A stretch of DNA of 58,892 nt from a bacterium. GTDB taxonomy: Bacteria > SAR324 > XYD2-FULL-50-16. The translations under genes were made by a program, and so were the position numbers. The notes below the pieces were generated by a model that searched no databases, was not told the origin of the DNA, and saw only the letters and a list, made by a program, of their open reading frames with translations. Numbering within the stretch: the stretch's first letter is position 1; each line of letters starts with the position of its first letter. The stretch lies in the NCBI GenBank assembly GCA_018829445.1, contig JAHJTV010000052.1, positions 1 through 58,892 of the forward strand. Direction: 5' to 3'. Below are positions 26,814 through 36,049 of the stretch, in pieces.

Positions 26814-28244
26814 ATGTATATCAACGGTGAATGGCTTGATTCAGAAGATGGGACGACGTTCGAGACGATCAATCCCGCAAATGGGGAAGTGATCACGAAA
26901 ATCCCCAATGGAAATGAAAAGGATGCAAAAAAAGCGATCGATGCAGCCGTGATCGCTTTCGAGCAGTGGTCAAAAACCACTGCCTATCAAAAGTCGGATG
27001 TTCTCTACAGGATTTATCATGCCATGTGCCGGAATAAAGAGCATTTGGCACGCACCATGACCGAAGAGCAAGGCAAACCGTTGAGAGCAGCATTGAACGA
27101 AGTTCAATATGCCGCTGATTTTATGCTTTGGTATGCCGAGGAAGTGAAAAGAGTATATGGAAGAACCATTCCCGCCCCCAGAAGTGATCAGCGGTTTTTG
27201 TTGAACTATCATCCCGTTGGTGTGGTCGCAGCTGTGACTCCCTGGAATTATCCGATTTCCATGATTACCCGTAAAGTGGCGCCGGCAATCGCAGCTGGTT
27301 GTACCATCGTAGTAAAGCCCGCGGAGGCGACTCCACTGTGTGCCATTGAAACATTCAAAGTATTTGAACAGGCAGATTTACCGGCCGGTATCGTAAATCT
27401 GGTTACAGCAGCAAACCCGGCTCCCATTGGTAAACTTTTTGTGGAAGATCCCAGGGTGAGGAAGCTGACCTTCACCGGTTCAACAGAAGTGGGCAAACTA
27501 CTGGCTCAAGGTGCGGCCAACCAGATGAAACGAACCTCATTTGAATTGGGTGGCCATGCCCCCTTTATTGTGTGCAGGGACGCAGATCCGGTAGTTGCAG
27601 CTAAAGGGGCACTTCTGGTTAAGTTTCTCAACACGGGACAAGCCTGTATCAGCCCTAACAGATTCTTTGTCCATAAAACCCATATCAACGCCTTTTTGGA
27701 GGAGTTTGCAGGTCGAGTATCCAAAATGAAAGCCGGCAGTGGTTTCGATGAATCTGTAAAAATCGGTCCCCTCGTTAATGAAAAGGCTGTTGAGAAGGTG
27801 GAGCGTCAGGTGAGGGACGCTTTGCAAAAAGGAGCCAGGCTGGTGACAGGAGGTCAACGTTTAACGGAAAACGGACTGGACAAAGGCAGTTTCTTTGCTC
27901 CCACTGTTCTCGCCAATGTAACCCCTGATATGCTCATTTACAGAGAGGAAACCTTCGGACCGGTTGCACCGGTAATTGAATATGAAGATGAAGATCAATT
28001 ACTGGAAATGGCCAACGATACGGTGTACGGATTGGCGGCTTATGTTTATACGCAGGCTTACTCAACTGCCATGACCCTGTTCGAAGGCCTGAGATTCGGA
28101 ATCATTGGCATCAACGATATTAATCCCACAGCAGTTGCCGCTCCCTTTGGCGGTATGAAGGAAAGTGGTGTCGGTCGGGAAGGAGGCCCCGAAGGAATCC
28201 TGGAATATCTGGAAGTAAAAGTTGGCGGTTTTTCCCTCCGCTAA
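26814..28244 (+). CDS. NAD(P)-dependent aldehyde dehydrogenase (succinate-semialdehyde type)
   Basis: A 476-residue ALDH. The Rossmann region includes VTPWNYP and GSTEVGK; catalytic Glu244 is in FELGGHAP and catalytic Cys278 in NTGQACISPNR; EETFGPVAPV and the C-terminal PFGGMKESGVGREGG loop are conserved. The GKPL-x-x-A, CISPNRFFV and KESGVGREGG patterns are those of GabD-like succinate-semialdehyde dehydrogenases, which oxidise the semialdehyde made by a transaminase such as the neighbour could be. That coupling is inference. AAGGAGT lies at good spacing before the ATG. The gene converges on the ABC ATPase gene with only 19 bp between. Confidence 0.92.
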   Translation: MYINGEWLDSEDGTTFETINPANGEVITKIPNGNEKDAKKAIDAAVIAFEQWSKTTAYQKSDVLYRIYHAMCRNKEHLARTMTEEQGKPLRAALNEVQYAADFMLWYAEEVKRVYGRTIPAPRSDQRFLLNYHPVGVVAAVTPWNYPISMITRKVAPAIAAGCTIVVKPAEATPLCAIETFKVFEQADLPAGIVNLVTAANPAPIGKLFVEDPRVRKLTFTGSTEVGKLLAQGAANQMKRTSFELGGHAPFIVCRDADPVVAAKGALLVKFLNTGQACISPNRFFVHKTHINAFLEEFAGRVSKMKAGSGFDESVKIGPLVNEKAVEKVERQVRDALQKGARLVTGGQRLTENGLDKGSFFAPTVLANVTPDMLIYREETFGPVAPVIEYEDEDQLLEMANDTVYGLAAYVYTQAYSTAMTLFEGLRFGIIGINDINPTAVAAPFGGMKESGVGREGGPEGILEYLEVKVGGFSLR

Positions 28245-28263
28245 AATCAGAACCGCCATATGT

Positions 28264-28944
28264 TCAAGCTGCTGAATCGCTCGTGATTTGTCCATCGAGA
28301 ATCTTTACGATTCGCCTGGCCCTGGAGACGATTGAATGGTCATGGGTGGCGTAGATCAGAGTGACTTTATTCTCTTCATTGAGCTTCTGCATGAGATCCA
28401 GAATTTCCTCACTTGTTTTGGAATCGAGGTTGGCGGTTGGCTCATCGGAGAGGATGATGCCGGGATTGGTCACCAATGCCCTGGCAATGGCGACTCTTTG
28501 ACGTTGGCCACCGCTTAGTTCTTCGGTTTTGTGGTTAAGACGCGAGGTCAGACCGACACTCTCCAACATTTTTAGGACTCTTTCCCTGCGTTCCTTTTTT
28601 TTCATTTTCATCAGCAGCAGAGGGAATTCAACATTGGAGTAGACGCTGAGGACAGGAATCAGGTTAAAGGACTGGAAAATAAAACCTATCTTGGTCCTGC
28701 GAAGTCTGGCCAGTTGTTTATCGGACATATCGCTGATATCGGTTTCATCAACAATGACTTTTCCGGTACTGGGTCGATCCAAAGCGCCCAGCAGGTTCAG
28801 CATGGTGGATTTTCCACTCCCCGAGGGACCGACAACCGTAATGAATTCACCCTGCATTATGGATAATGAGACATCTTTCAGAGCATTAACGATTGTTTTT
28901 CCCAGTTGGTATTGTTTATTGACGGATTGCAGTTGAATGGTCAT
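28264..28944 (-). CDS. LolD/MacB-type ABC transporter ATPase
   Basis: A 226-residue ATPase with Walker A GPSGSGKST, Q-loop in FIFQSFNLIPVLSVYSNVEFPL, signature LSGGQRQR, Walker B IILSDEPTANLD and the switch region ATHDHS. The FQSFNLIPxxxxxxNVxxPL and DEPTANLDS patterns are those of the LolD/MacB/FtsE group, which pairs with FtsX-fold permeases. It is the last gene of the cluster with two FtsX permeases, a LolA-like protein and a β-barrel, and most likely powers that exporter. AGAGGA precedes the ATG. Confidence 0.92.
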   Translation of the reverse strand: MTIQLQSVNKQYQLGKTIVNALKDVSLSIMQGEFITVVGPSGSGKSTMLNLLGALDRPSTGKVIVDETDISDMSDKQLARLRRTKIGFIFQSFNLIPVLSVYSNVEFPLLLMKMKKKERRERVLKMLESVGLTSRLNHKTEELSGGQRQRVAIARALVTNPGIILSDEPTANLDSKTSEEILDLMQKLNEENKVTLIYATHDHSIVSRARRIVKILDGQITSDSAA

Positions 28945-29012
28945 TTTTCCTCTTCGTTGGGTTGAGTGTTAAGGTTTAATCTGTTATCCGGTTCATGGAA
29001 CTGGTCGAGAGT

Positions 29013-30323
29013 CTAAAATGAAGCGCTCAGACCAAGTTTAAGTTCCGCTGTTGTTTGAGAATTACCGAATTCACTGTTTTGGTCTCCGTTATGAGCCTTA
29101 AGGCTGGTAAGTATCTTATAGTAATCCGAAAGATTGTAGTCTCCCTCGAACTCGGCGATACTTGAACCGTCTTCAGCGGCTAACAGCTGCAGAACGATTT
29201 CAAGTTTCTCCCAAATATCCGACTTCCGAAAAGAGATTAAAAGATAGTTCCGGTTCATCTCCGAAAACTGAAAATCATCAAATACCCCAAACTGAGTTGT
29301 ATCAGGATAGGGAGTCAAGATCGAATCAACCTTCTTAAAATAGTTTTTGCGTTCTTCCTCGTTATAACCGGCACTATTATAATAGTATTCGAACAGGATC
29401 GACGTATTGCCATCGATTGTTGTGTTTGATCCTATGGCTGCTTTATAGACAGTCTCTTTCTTGATGATAAGCTCTCCCGATTTGTCATAGTAGTTTCTCT
29501 CATTTTGTGAGAAGGAGGCAGCTTCCAGATAGAGGGTGGAGTCAGACAGGAAGTTACCGGAATAAGAGACCCCTAGAAGCTGGGCATATTCTGATCCGTC
29601 TTCATATTGTTCTCCGTTAAAACAGTACAACCCAAAATCCATTTCATCCAGCACCAGAGCGAAGCGTGTCCCCCAGCGGGAATATTGGCCGTACCATTCC
29701 CGGTCATAATTGCGGGTGGCGATCAGTTCCATGGTGATGAGATCGGTTGAATAGCTGATCAAAAAAAGGGGGTGTCCCTCGGTTTGCTGATCCGGACTTA
29801 AGGGATTCCTGGGGGGCACAACCACGTTGACCGGGTTGAATGCAAGGGCAGGCCCCCAGTTGAGTCTTCTTTTTCCCAGGCTCAAGAACCAGTTCCTCGC
29901 TGACCAGTCAACAAACAGTTCATCAAATCGAAATTCATCGGAATCCTCACCCTCTTCCAAGTCACTTTCAAAGAGCCGGTATCCATACAGTTTTGTTAAC
30001 CAACGCAGGCTTTCACTGTTGTTCAGGTAATCGGACAATGTCAGTGATGATTCAAGGGTTTGCCGAGACTCCTTAAGATCCAGTAGCTCGTTATTCGGGT
30101 TATAGCGGGCTTCTTTGTTGATAGTGCGGACAAGAAGCGAGAGATCGATTTTCCCTTTCATTGCGGGGCCGCGTATAATATTTTCCTCGAAGCCGGGATC
30201 TTCGCTTTCCGTTAAAAAAGCTTCCTCCTCTTCTGTTTGCACTTCCCCTGCAAAAAGAAGAGAAGTGGCAATAACAAGGATCAGTATAAATGTGAGCGGT
30301 AAAAATAAGATGTTTGGTTTCAT
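29013..30323 (-). CDS. Outer-membrane β-barrel protein of exporter cluster
   Basis: A 436-residue exported protein. The signal peptide has a hydrophobic core LPLTFILILVIATSLLFA and probable cleavage before GEVQTEEE. The rest alternates polar and aromatic residues as in β-barrels and ends in LKLGLSASF, with the C-terminal Phe recognised by the BAM machinery. The segment LSLGKRRLNWGPALAFNPVNVV resembles the GKxRLxWGxGxxxNPxD motif of DUF1302-type outer-membrane proteins that sit beside LolA-like genes in lipid exporters. Its start codon overlaps the LolA-like stop by one base (TAATG), showing tight coupling. It may be the outer-membrane exit or acceptor; inference. Confidence 0.8.
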   Translation of the reverse strand: MKPNILFLPLTFILILVIATSLLFAGEVQTEEEEAFLTESEDPGFEENIIRGPAMKGKIDLSLLVRTINKEARYNPNNELLDLKESRQTLESSLTLSDYLNNSESLRWLTKLYGYRLFESDLEEGEDSDEFRFDELFVDWSARNWFLSLGKRRLNWGPALAFNPVNVVVPPRNPLSPDQQTEGHPLFLISYSTDLITMELIATRNYDREWYGQYSRWGTRFALVLDEMDFGLYCFNGEQYEDGSEYAQLLGVSYSGNFLSDSTLYLEAASFSQNERNYYDKSGELIIKKETVYKAAIGSNTTIDGNTSILFEYYYNSAGYNEEERKNYFKKVDSILTPYPDTTQFGVFDDFQFSEMNRNYLLISFRKSDIWEKLEIVLQLLAAEDGSSIAEFEGDYNLSDYYKILTSLKAHNGDQNSEFGNSQTTAELKLGLSASF

Positions 30324-31054
30324 TACCTGTTCTTTTTAAGTGAACTTTGTCGAAATGTTTCTACCGGAAAGGACTGGTTGCCTTTGTAGTTCAGAAACTT
30401 CATGACACTGGTTTTATCTTTTTCCAGGACACTGGACATGATAAAGGTATCCGGCATCTCATCAAACAGGTCTGACTGCCGTTCCAGGACGAGGGTTTTC
30501 AGCAGGTGACCTGATATTGTATAAAAATCTCTCTTCAATGGAATCAACTTTTCCTTATCAACCCAGTAGATGATCTTGGCGTAGGTAACCTCTTCGGATC
30601 TGGCTGTCAGCTCCAGCTTGTATGCTTCGACCTCCTTATATTGTTCTGTTCCTAACAATTTGGAATAATAATCCTTATCAAGCCTGACAGAAAGAATATC
30701 AGTGTTGGAGAAGTCACTGCCCGAGAAGCTGGATCTGCCGGATATCCGAATTACTTTGTTGATTTTGGGGCGGTAAATCCACATGCTGTCATCCACTTTT
30801 AGATACTTTTCTCCCTTATTCCTGGGGGGATAGAGAAAGTCTATCAGGATCTTCTCGTCCCCCTCGCTTTTCATCAGCATCTCATAGGTTTTTCTCAGCT
30901 TATTGTTACGATAAACTTTCATCTCAAGCTTGGAAAGACTTCCTGTCCGATCCATCTTGTCATCCACTTCTCTGACAATTTCATCGCCGGACATTTCGGC
31001 AAAAGCCAGGGTTGTTGAAAGCAGGAGTATTAAGGTCAAACATAGCTTCTTCAT
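30323..31054 (-). CDS. LolA-like outer-membrane lipoprotein-sorting protein
   Basis: A 243-residue periplasmic protein. The signal peptide is KKLCLTLILLLSTTLAFA. The mature part has the LolA-like half-barrel pattern seen in proteins annotated as outer membrane lipoprotein-sorting protein: DEIVREVDDKMDRTGSLSKLEMKVYR, then LIDFLYPPRNKGEKYLKVDDSMWIYRP and the SFSGSDFSNTDI block. Members chaperone hydrophobic cargo (lipoproteins or lipids) across the periplasm. Its place between two FtsX permeases and a β-barrel supports a lipid-exporting machine. GGGAAA precedes the ATG. Confidence 0.88.
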   Translation of the reverse strand: MKKLCLTLILLLSTTLAFAEMSGDEIVREVDDKMDRTGSLSKLEMKVYRNNKLRKTYEMLMKSEGDEKILIDFLYPPRNKGEKYLKVDDSMWIYRPKINKVIRISGRSSFSGSDFSNTDILSVRLDKDYYSKLLGTEQYKEVEAYKLELTARSEEVTYAKIIYWVDKEKLIPLKRDFYTISGHLLKTLVLERQSDLFDEMPDTFIMSSVLEKDKTSVMKFLNYKGNQSFPVETFRQSSLKKNR

Positions 31055-31071
31055 GGGTTTCCCTGTATTGA

Positions 31072-32301
31072 TTATTCTTCTCGTAAGGTGACGACCGGAT
31101 CAAGTCTGGCCGAAATTCCGGCTGGTAGGTAGGAGGCCAATATTCCCACAACCAATGATAATGCAATGGCAAAAATCGAGATCCCATTATCCAGTTTTGT
31201 TGGGACTGTAATAGGAATAGAGCTGCCCGGAGGCGGAGGAAAGGACACTCCTCCCATCTTATCCACGGCAATCACGATAAAAACAGCCAGGATAAACCCG
31301 GCTATAGCACCGACCAGTGATATAATGAATCCTTCCAAAATAAACAATCTTTTAATATGCTTCTGTTCAGCTCCAATCGCCTTAATGGTTCCAATCTCCT
31401 TCCGCCTTTCCATCACCGACATAAACATGGTGTTGGCAATTCCCGAACCAACAACGATAAACAGCACGATACCGACAACAATGCCGATCAGGCTTATAAA
31501 ACCGTTAAATTCCCAGCCCGGTATGGTTTCTGTGTAGTCCTTGACCCTGAGGGGGACGGAATTGTTTGTATTTAAGAGCTCCTGCAGCCTGTCCGCATTT
31601 TCCTTGATGGTTTCGAAATTTTCAAATCCGATGACAATTTGCGAGACCCGTTCCGGCATGCGCATCAGTCTCTGGGCAGCAGACAAATGCATTTCCACAT
31701 AGTGCGCCGATTCGTAATCGGAATCTCCACCCCGTTGGGTACCAACAAATATCATCTCTGACATATTGAGACCCCCCTTCATGGTTTGAACCAGGACCAT
31801 AACGGTATCTCCCAGTTCCAATTCAAGATCTTCAGCCAGCTTTGGACCCAACAGGATCTCCTCCTGGCTCTCGCCCAGTGGACGACCCTTACTTATTGAT
31901 CTTTCCATTTTGGGGAGGGTTTCTTTCATGGCTGAAACCTGAATTCCTTTGCCAAAAAAAGTGGTCGCCTTGCTGCCGTTGCTGATCATACCATCCAGTT
32001 CCAGCGTTCCGAATGCGGCGGTTACTCCGGGGTATTCCTTGATCTCTTCAATCAATTGCGAACTACCCGTTAGGGTTGTTTCCAGAGGTTTAAAGAGGTG
32101 CTCTTTTTCATAATCCCGATGTTCTATCTGCATGGCGCCAACCTTCTCAGCTATCTGCGAGGTGGCCCACCCCCATGACATACCGTTGGTCAAAGCACCG
32201 GTGAACACGATCACAACAATACCAAAGATGATCGATACCTCGGCCAGCAAAGTTCGTCTTTTGTTTCGGAGAATATTCTTGAAAGCAATTTGAAAAAACA
32301 T
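31072..32301 (-). CDS. FtsX/MacB-fold ABC permease (second of pair)
   Basis: A 409-residue permease with one N-terminal membrane helix (after FKNILRNKRRT), a large periplasmic MacB-PCD-type domain (residues ~45-270) and three C-terminal helices. MSVMERRKEIGTIKAIGAEQKHIKRLF is the cytoplasmic coupling helix typical of LolC/LolE/MacB (given here in part). It should form a heterodimer with the adjacent permease and work with the ATPase at 28264. It begins 11 bp after the first permease gene. It extracts or moves substrates from the outer face of the inner membrane, as LolCDE does. Confidence 0.9.
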   Translation of the reverse strand: MFFQIAFKNILRNKRRTLLAEVSIIFGIVVIVFTGALTNGMSWGWATSQIAEKVGAMQIEHRDYEKEHLFKPLETTLTGSSQLIEEIKEYPGVTAAFGTLELDGMISNGSKATTFFGKGIQVSAMKETLPKMERSISKGRPLGESQEEILLGPKLAEDLELELGDTVMVLVQTMKGGLNMSEMIFVGTQRGGDSDYESAHYVEMHLSAAQRLMRMPERVSQIVIGFENFETIKENADRLQELLNTNNSVPLRVKDYTETIPGWEFNGFISLIGIVVGIVLFIVVGSGIANTMFMSVMERRKEIGTIKAIGAEQKHIKRLFILEGFIISLVGAIAGFILAVFIVIAVDKMGGVSFPPPPGSSIPITVPTKLDNGISIFAIALSLVVGILASYLPAGISARLDPVVTLREE

Positions 32302-32312
32302 CTTTGTTTCCT

Positions 32313-33539
32313 TTAGCGAAAGTTTAAGGCGTCTACAATATTCATTTTACAGGAAGACTTAATTGGAAACCAGACTGCTACCATGGTTACAACAATAGGC
32401 AACGCGGATGAACTGATGAGATTGGACAACTGTATTTCCGGGTGAATGGTAACGGGCTCTCCTCCCTCTCCTGGCATGGTAATACCGGTTTTTCCGGTAA
32501 TCCAGATCAGGATTGAACCTAAAAGCAAACCCAGCAGAATTCCGAAAACAGTCGTTAGGAAGGCTTCGGAATAGAAGATCTTGTAGACCTGTTTTTTTTC
32601 AGTGCCAATAGCCCGCAGGGTTCCGATCTCCCGGATTCGTTCGAAAACAGACATCATCAGGGCATTGCTGATGACAATCCCCACGATCAGCGACAGAATA
32701 ATCGATATCACCAACCCGATCCCTTTAAACATGCCGGTTACCTGTTGAAACATTTTGTCGGAATACCAGGGATCTGCCACCCAGGGCTGACCGATCTCCT
32801 CAAAATTCCGGTTAACCGAGGCGATAACGGCCTCCAGGTTGTCATCATCATCGATACGAACTACCAGTTCTGTTGCCCCGCTACCCATATCAAGCAGATC
32901 ATTCTGTACTTGTTTAATGCCAGTAGTTAGAAACATGGCTTCAAAATCGGCTGCTCCCGGTATGGAAACCAGCCCCTTGACATTAATGACAATCGCTGTC
33001 TGTTCGGCATAAATCGAGTTCGAGAGAATAACCAATTCATCACCCACTTTGACATCGAGATTTTCAGCCAGTCGTTTTCCCAGGAGTGCACCCATGGGAT
33101 CATCACTGTTCAGGTTTTCCCCTGCGACGATGATCTCACCATTATCGGGTAATACCTGGTGGAGAACTGATACGTCCGCAGCAGCCCCGAAGAACGGGGT
33201 GCTTTTATTCTCCTGTCCTACCAATCCGCCAAATCGAATACGAGGCATAACGCCCACAACATGCGGATTCTTTCTCAGCTCCGCTTCCAAGGAAGCAGGA
33301 TCAGCAATGAGAATCTTTTCCATGTTGGTGGAGGCATTGTCTTCATAATCCTTATGTCGCAGTTTAAAATGACCATCGGACCCGTTGATGATTCCCCTGG
33401 CCCAACTATTATACAAACCGCTGTTAAACCCGTTAACAAAAACAATCATGGTAACCCCAATGAGGATTGCCAACAGGGTTGAGACGGTTCGACGTGAGTT
33501 TCTTCTTAGGTTGCCCAGGGCAATTCTGAAAAATGTCAT
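32313..33539 (-). CDS. FtsX/MacB-fold ABC permease (first of pair)
   Basis: A 408-residue permease with the same layout as its neighbour: RIALGNLRRNSRRT before the first helix, a periplasmic domain containing GLVGQENKSTPFFGAA, and MMSVFERIREIGTLRAIGTEKKQV as the coupling segment before the last two helices (quoted in part). The pair is diverged but clearly paralogous. It follows the AraC/GyrI regulator gene by 26 bp. Together with the ATPase it resembles the LolCDE core, but the order and the added β-barrel differ from classical lol operons. Confidence 0.9.
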   Translation of the reverse strand: MTFFRIALGNLRRNSRRTVSTLLAILIGVTMIVFVNGFNSGLYNSWARGIINGSDGHFKLRHKDYEDNASTNMEKILIADPASLEAELRKNPHVVGVMPRIRFGGLVGQENKSTPFFGAAADVSVLHQVLPDNGEIIVAGENLNSDDPMGALLGKRLAENLDVKVGDELVILSNSIYAEQTAIVINVKGLVSIPGAADFEAMFLTTGIKQVQNDLLDMGSGATELVVRIDDDDNLEAVIASVNRNFEEIGQPWVADPWYSDKMFQQVTGMFKGIGLVISIILSLIVGIVISNALMMSVFERIREIGTLRAIGTEKKQVYKIFYSEAFLTTVFGILLGLLLGSILIWITGKTGITMPGEGGEPVTIHPEIQLSNLISSSALPIVVTMVAVWFPIKSSCKMNIVDALNFR

Positions 33540-33565
33540 TGGTTCCTTTTTCCTGTAAATGTTCC

Positions 33566-34504
33566 TTAATTTGTTGCCATCGGTTGAATCATGATGCAGA
33601 TAGTAATCCGAGCAGGCCTGCCCTCATCCATTTCAAACGGATCATGATAGAGGGAGTATGAACTGCTGTTTGCCGGGACAATTCCGTTGGCAACGATCCA
33701 CTGAAATATCTCTGAATAGGACCTTCCCATCATCTCTCCGACGTTATTATGAACTGTAAATGTGTAGGTTACATAAATTCCACCGGGAAGATCCTGAACT
33801 CCAATTTCTCCATCGAAGTTGGTAATTCTTTCAGGAATCGTGATACAGGCATCATAGCGGCAACTATCCAAACCGCTCAGCTCCGGGTCATCATGCTCGA
33901 TCCCTAAGGTCAAGGTATCATCATTGATCATGCCACGAGCTCTGGCCCAGGTGATCAATTTATCCCACGCCTCTTCAATGGAAGATTCATCGTAACCTTG
34001 CAGTGTTCTTACATAGGCAAGATGCAGTGGCGGCAACGGTTTGATCTCGACATTCGGCAACTCCACCGGTTCAAGTTGATTCAATGTGATTCCATAATCC
34101 TTCATCGGAGATGAATTTACTTTTCCATTCTTGCTATTCGTTTTTCCATTTCTGCTTTTTTCCAGGTAGAGCAGACGATATTCCGAAGGGGTGATATCGA
34201 AATGAGCTCGAAAGGCTTTGGCAAAATTGGCGGAAGAGGAAAACCCGTAATCCAGGGCAATCTCGGTAATCGACTGCCTGGGGTTTAAACGAACCATGTT
34301 GGCAGCCCGTTCCAATCGGGCTCGTCGGACATAAACATTCAGGGATTCTCCGACGATCAAACGGAATATGCGGTGGAAATGATATTCTGAAAAGCAGGCA
34401 ATGGCAGCCAGTTCCGGGACGGTATGCTGCTTATCGAGGTTATTCATGATAAAGTCAATAACCCGATTAATTCTGGCTATATATTCCCCATGATTTCGTT
34501 TCAT
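33566..34504 (-). CDS. AraC-family regulator with GyrI-like ligand domain
   Basis: About 312 residues. The N-terminal part is an AraC double HTH: VPELAAIACFSEYHFHRIF and SITEIALDYGFSSSANFAKAFRAHFDITPSEYR (both given partly). The C-terminal ~155 residues form a GyrI-like/effector-binding domain (VEIKPLPPLHLAYVRT ... GGIYVTYTF ... YSEIFQWI), as in Rob/MarA-Rob-like drug sensors that bind small cationic or lipophilic molecules. It is the first gene of the exporter cluster and most likely controls it in response to a substrate-like ligand. The ATG at 34504 is preferred to an upstream TTG at 34528; neither has a good Shine-Dalgarno. Confidence 0.88.
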   Translation of the reverse strand: MKRNHGEYIARINRVIDFIMNNLDKQHTVPELAAIACFSEYHFHRIFRLIVGESLNVYVRRARLERAANMVRLNPRQSITEIALDYGFSSSANFAKAFRAHFDITPSEYRLLYLEKSRNGKTNSKNGKVNSSPMKDYGITLNQLEPVELPNVEIKPLPPLHLAYVRTLQGYDESSIEEAWDKLITWARARGMINDDTLTLGIEHDDPELSGLDSCRYDACITIPERITNFDGEIGVQDLPGGIYVTYTFTVHNNVGEMMGRSYSEIFQWIVANGIVPANSSSYSLYHDPFEMDEGRPARITICIMIQPMATN

Positions 34505-34853
34505 ATTTACAGGACTGATAAGATCCAACAGGTGATGAATTTGTGAAAAATATAAGGTCTTTGGTTAAACCTTTTTCAGCTGAAAAGAACATATTGCTAA
34601 TCGTTACAGATTCACCAGGAAAAAGTTCCAAAATGGGTTGCGCTTTTAAACGCTCCAAATCGCATTTTTACACATAAAACAGGAATAAAAAACCGGCAAT
34701 TTAGGTAAATATGGAAAATTGATGGGGCTATTGTAACCGGAGTATTAACCTGAAGTATTTTAATATCGGTTGAAAGCATTCTGGTTGTTGAACCAATCCG
34801 ATATTGAAACCCGGATAATTCATAAATACAGCTGGTTTTCGTTCAAACACCAT
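34505..34853. other. Intergenic region upstream of exporter cluster
   Basis: About 350 bp that should hold the promoter of the AraC-led cluster. An 8-bp inverted repeat AATATCGG (34762-34769) and CCGATATT (34798-34805) with a 28-nt spacer lies 44 bp downstream of the methyltransferase stop direction and could be a weak terminator-like or regulatory structure. Nothing else is recognisable. Confidence 0.3.
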
Positions 34854-35999
34854 TTATCTTACAAATACCGCCAAACATTCCTGGTGAGTCGAATGGCAAT
34901 ACATGTCATAAGCGGTTAGGGACTTGAGACTGAAGTGATATTCTTTGGTGAGTATACTGGCATCCCGGGCAAGCGTTGCCGGATTGCAGCTAATATAAAA
35001 GATCTGCGCAGCTTCTGACTGATCCATGGCTTTAATGAGACTTCTGTTCAATCCCTTTCTTGGAGGATCAGTAACAATCGTATCAACCCTTGGAAGTGTA
35101 ATCGGTTTTTCCAGGTTGGCGCAGATAAATTTTGTATTGTCGAGATTGTTTAAGGTTGAATTGCCCTCGGCTGTTTTGACAGCTTTTTTGTTGATTTCGA
35201 ATCCCACCAACTTTTTTGCTTTTTGTGCAATGGGAAGAGAAAATGTGCCACAACCGGCATACAGCTCACAGACTTGAGAATCGGGCGTAATCTGTTTCAG
35301 AAAGTCATCTATTACCAATTTGGTGACAAAAGGATTTGATTGTGCGAAGCCGTCGCTATGGAGTTGCATTTCGCCAAAACCGTAGTTTTCGACAAGAGAT
35401 GAGCTAAATCCCGGTAATGGTTCCGGATTGTTGCCATCAGCAACTGTCAGAGCCAGTTGCCCGTTGCTGGAGGATTCGAGAAAATAAAAATCACAATTCA
35501 TTCGCCCCAGTCTTTTAACAACGTCAATCTGATCCAGAATGCCATGGGACAATATCTTGCAACTTGTAATCTCAACCACTTCATTGCTGTTTTTTGCTGA
35601 AAAACCGACAATGCCTCGGGAACATTTGAGCTGTGTTCTATACCTGAAATGAAAAGAGGATGGACAGGGGACAAAGCCCGGTTCCACTAACAGGTGATGG
35701 TCGTCCAAAATCTCCCTAAGCATATGAATTTTCAGCTCTACTTGATCTTCCATGGATAGGTGCATTAAGGAGCAACCTCCGCATCTGTCATAATGGGGAC
35801 AGGGAGCTTCGATCCGCTGCTCGGACGCCTTGATGACCTGGTCCAGTCCGGCGATGATGAATTGTTTTTTTTCCTTGATGGAAGTAACCCTCACAATATC
35901 ACCGACAGCGGTAGCTGGGACAAATACGGTTTTCCCCTGATAATAGCCTAGTCCATCTCCCGGGGGAACATACTTTTCGATCTCAATTTCAAATTGCAT
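34854..35999 (-). CDS. RlmD/TrmA-family RNA (uracil-5-)-methyltransferase
   Basis: A 381-residue enzyme. An N-terminal TRAM domain (~1-55, GLGYYQGKTVFVP) binds RNA. Cys ligands of a [4Fe-4S] cluster are visible in PCPHYDRCGGCSL plus a Cys in ITSCKI, a feature of RlmD-type enzymes. The SAM domain has ELYAGCGTFSLPIA, the VTDPPRKGL motif and the catalytic Cys in YISCNPATLARD. It methylates C5 of a uridine in 23S rRNA or tRNA; the exact site cannot be read from sequence. It is shorter than E. coli RlmD (433). AAGGGAAA precedes the ATG. It is 50 bp downstream of the acyltransferase gene. Confidence 0.9.
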   Translation of the reverse strand: MQFEIEIEKYVPPGDGLGYYQGKTVFVPATAVGDIVRVTSIKEKKQFIIAGLDQVIKASEQRIEAPCPHYDRCGGCSLMHLSMEDQVELKIHMLREILDDHHLLVEPGFVPCPSSFHFRYRTQLKCSRGIVGFSAKNSNEVVEITSCKILSHGILDQIDVVKRLGRMNCDFYFLESSSNGQLALTVADGNNPEPLPGFSSSLVENYGFGEMQLHSDGFAQSNPFVTKLVIDDFLKQITPDSQVCELYAGCGTFSLPIAQKAKKLVGFEINKKAVKTAEGNSTLNNLDNTKFICANLEKPITLPRVDTIVTDPPRKGLNRSLIKAMDQSEAAQIFYISCNPATLARDASILTKEYHFSLKSLTAYDMYCHSTHQECLAVFVR

Positions 36000-36049
36000 T
36001 AAATGCGTTTCCCTTTATCTGTGGATTAAGCAAACTGATGCGAGGTTTT

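Noticed and set aside
28224..28257. GGCGGTT/AACCGCC stem at the end of the aldehyde dehydrogenase gene as terminator
   Set aside because: Seven-bp stem with a 20-nt loop that starts inside the coding region; too weak to call.
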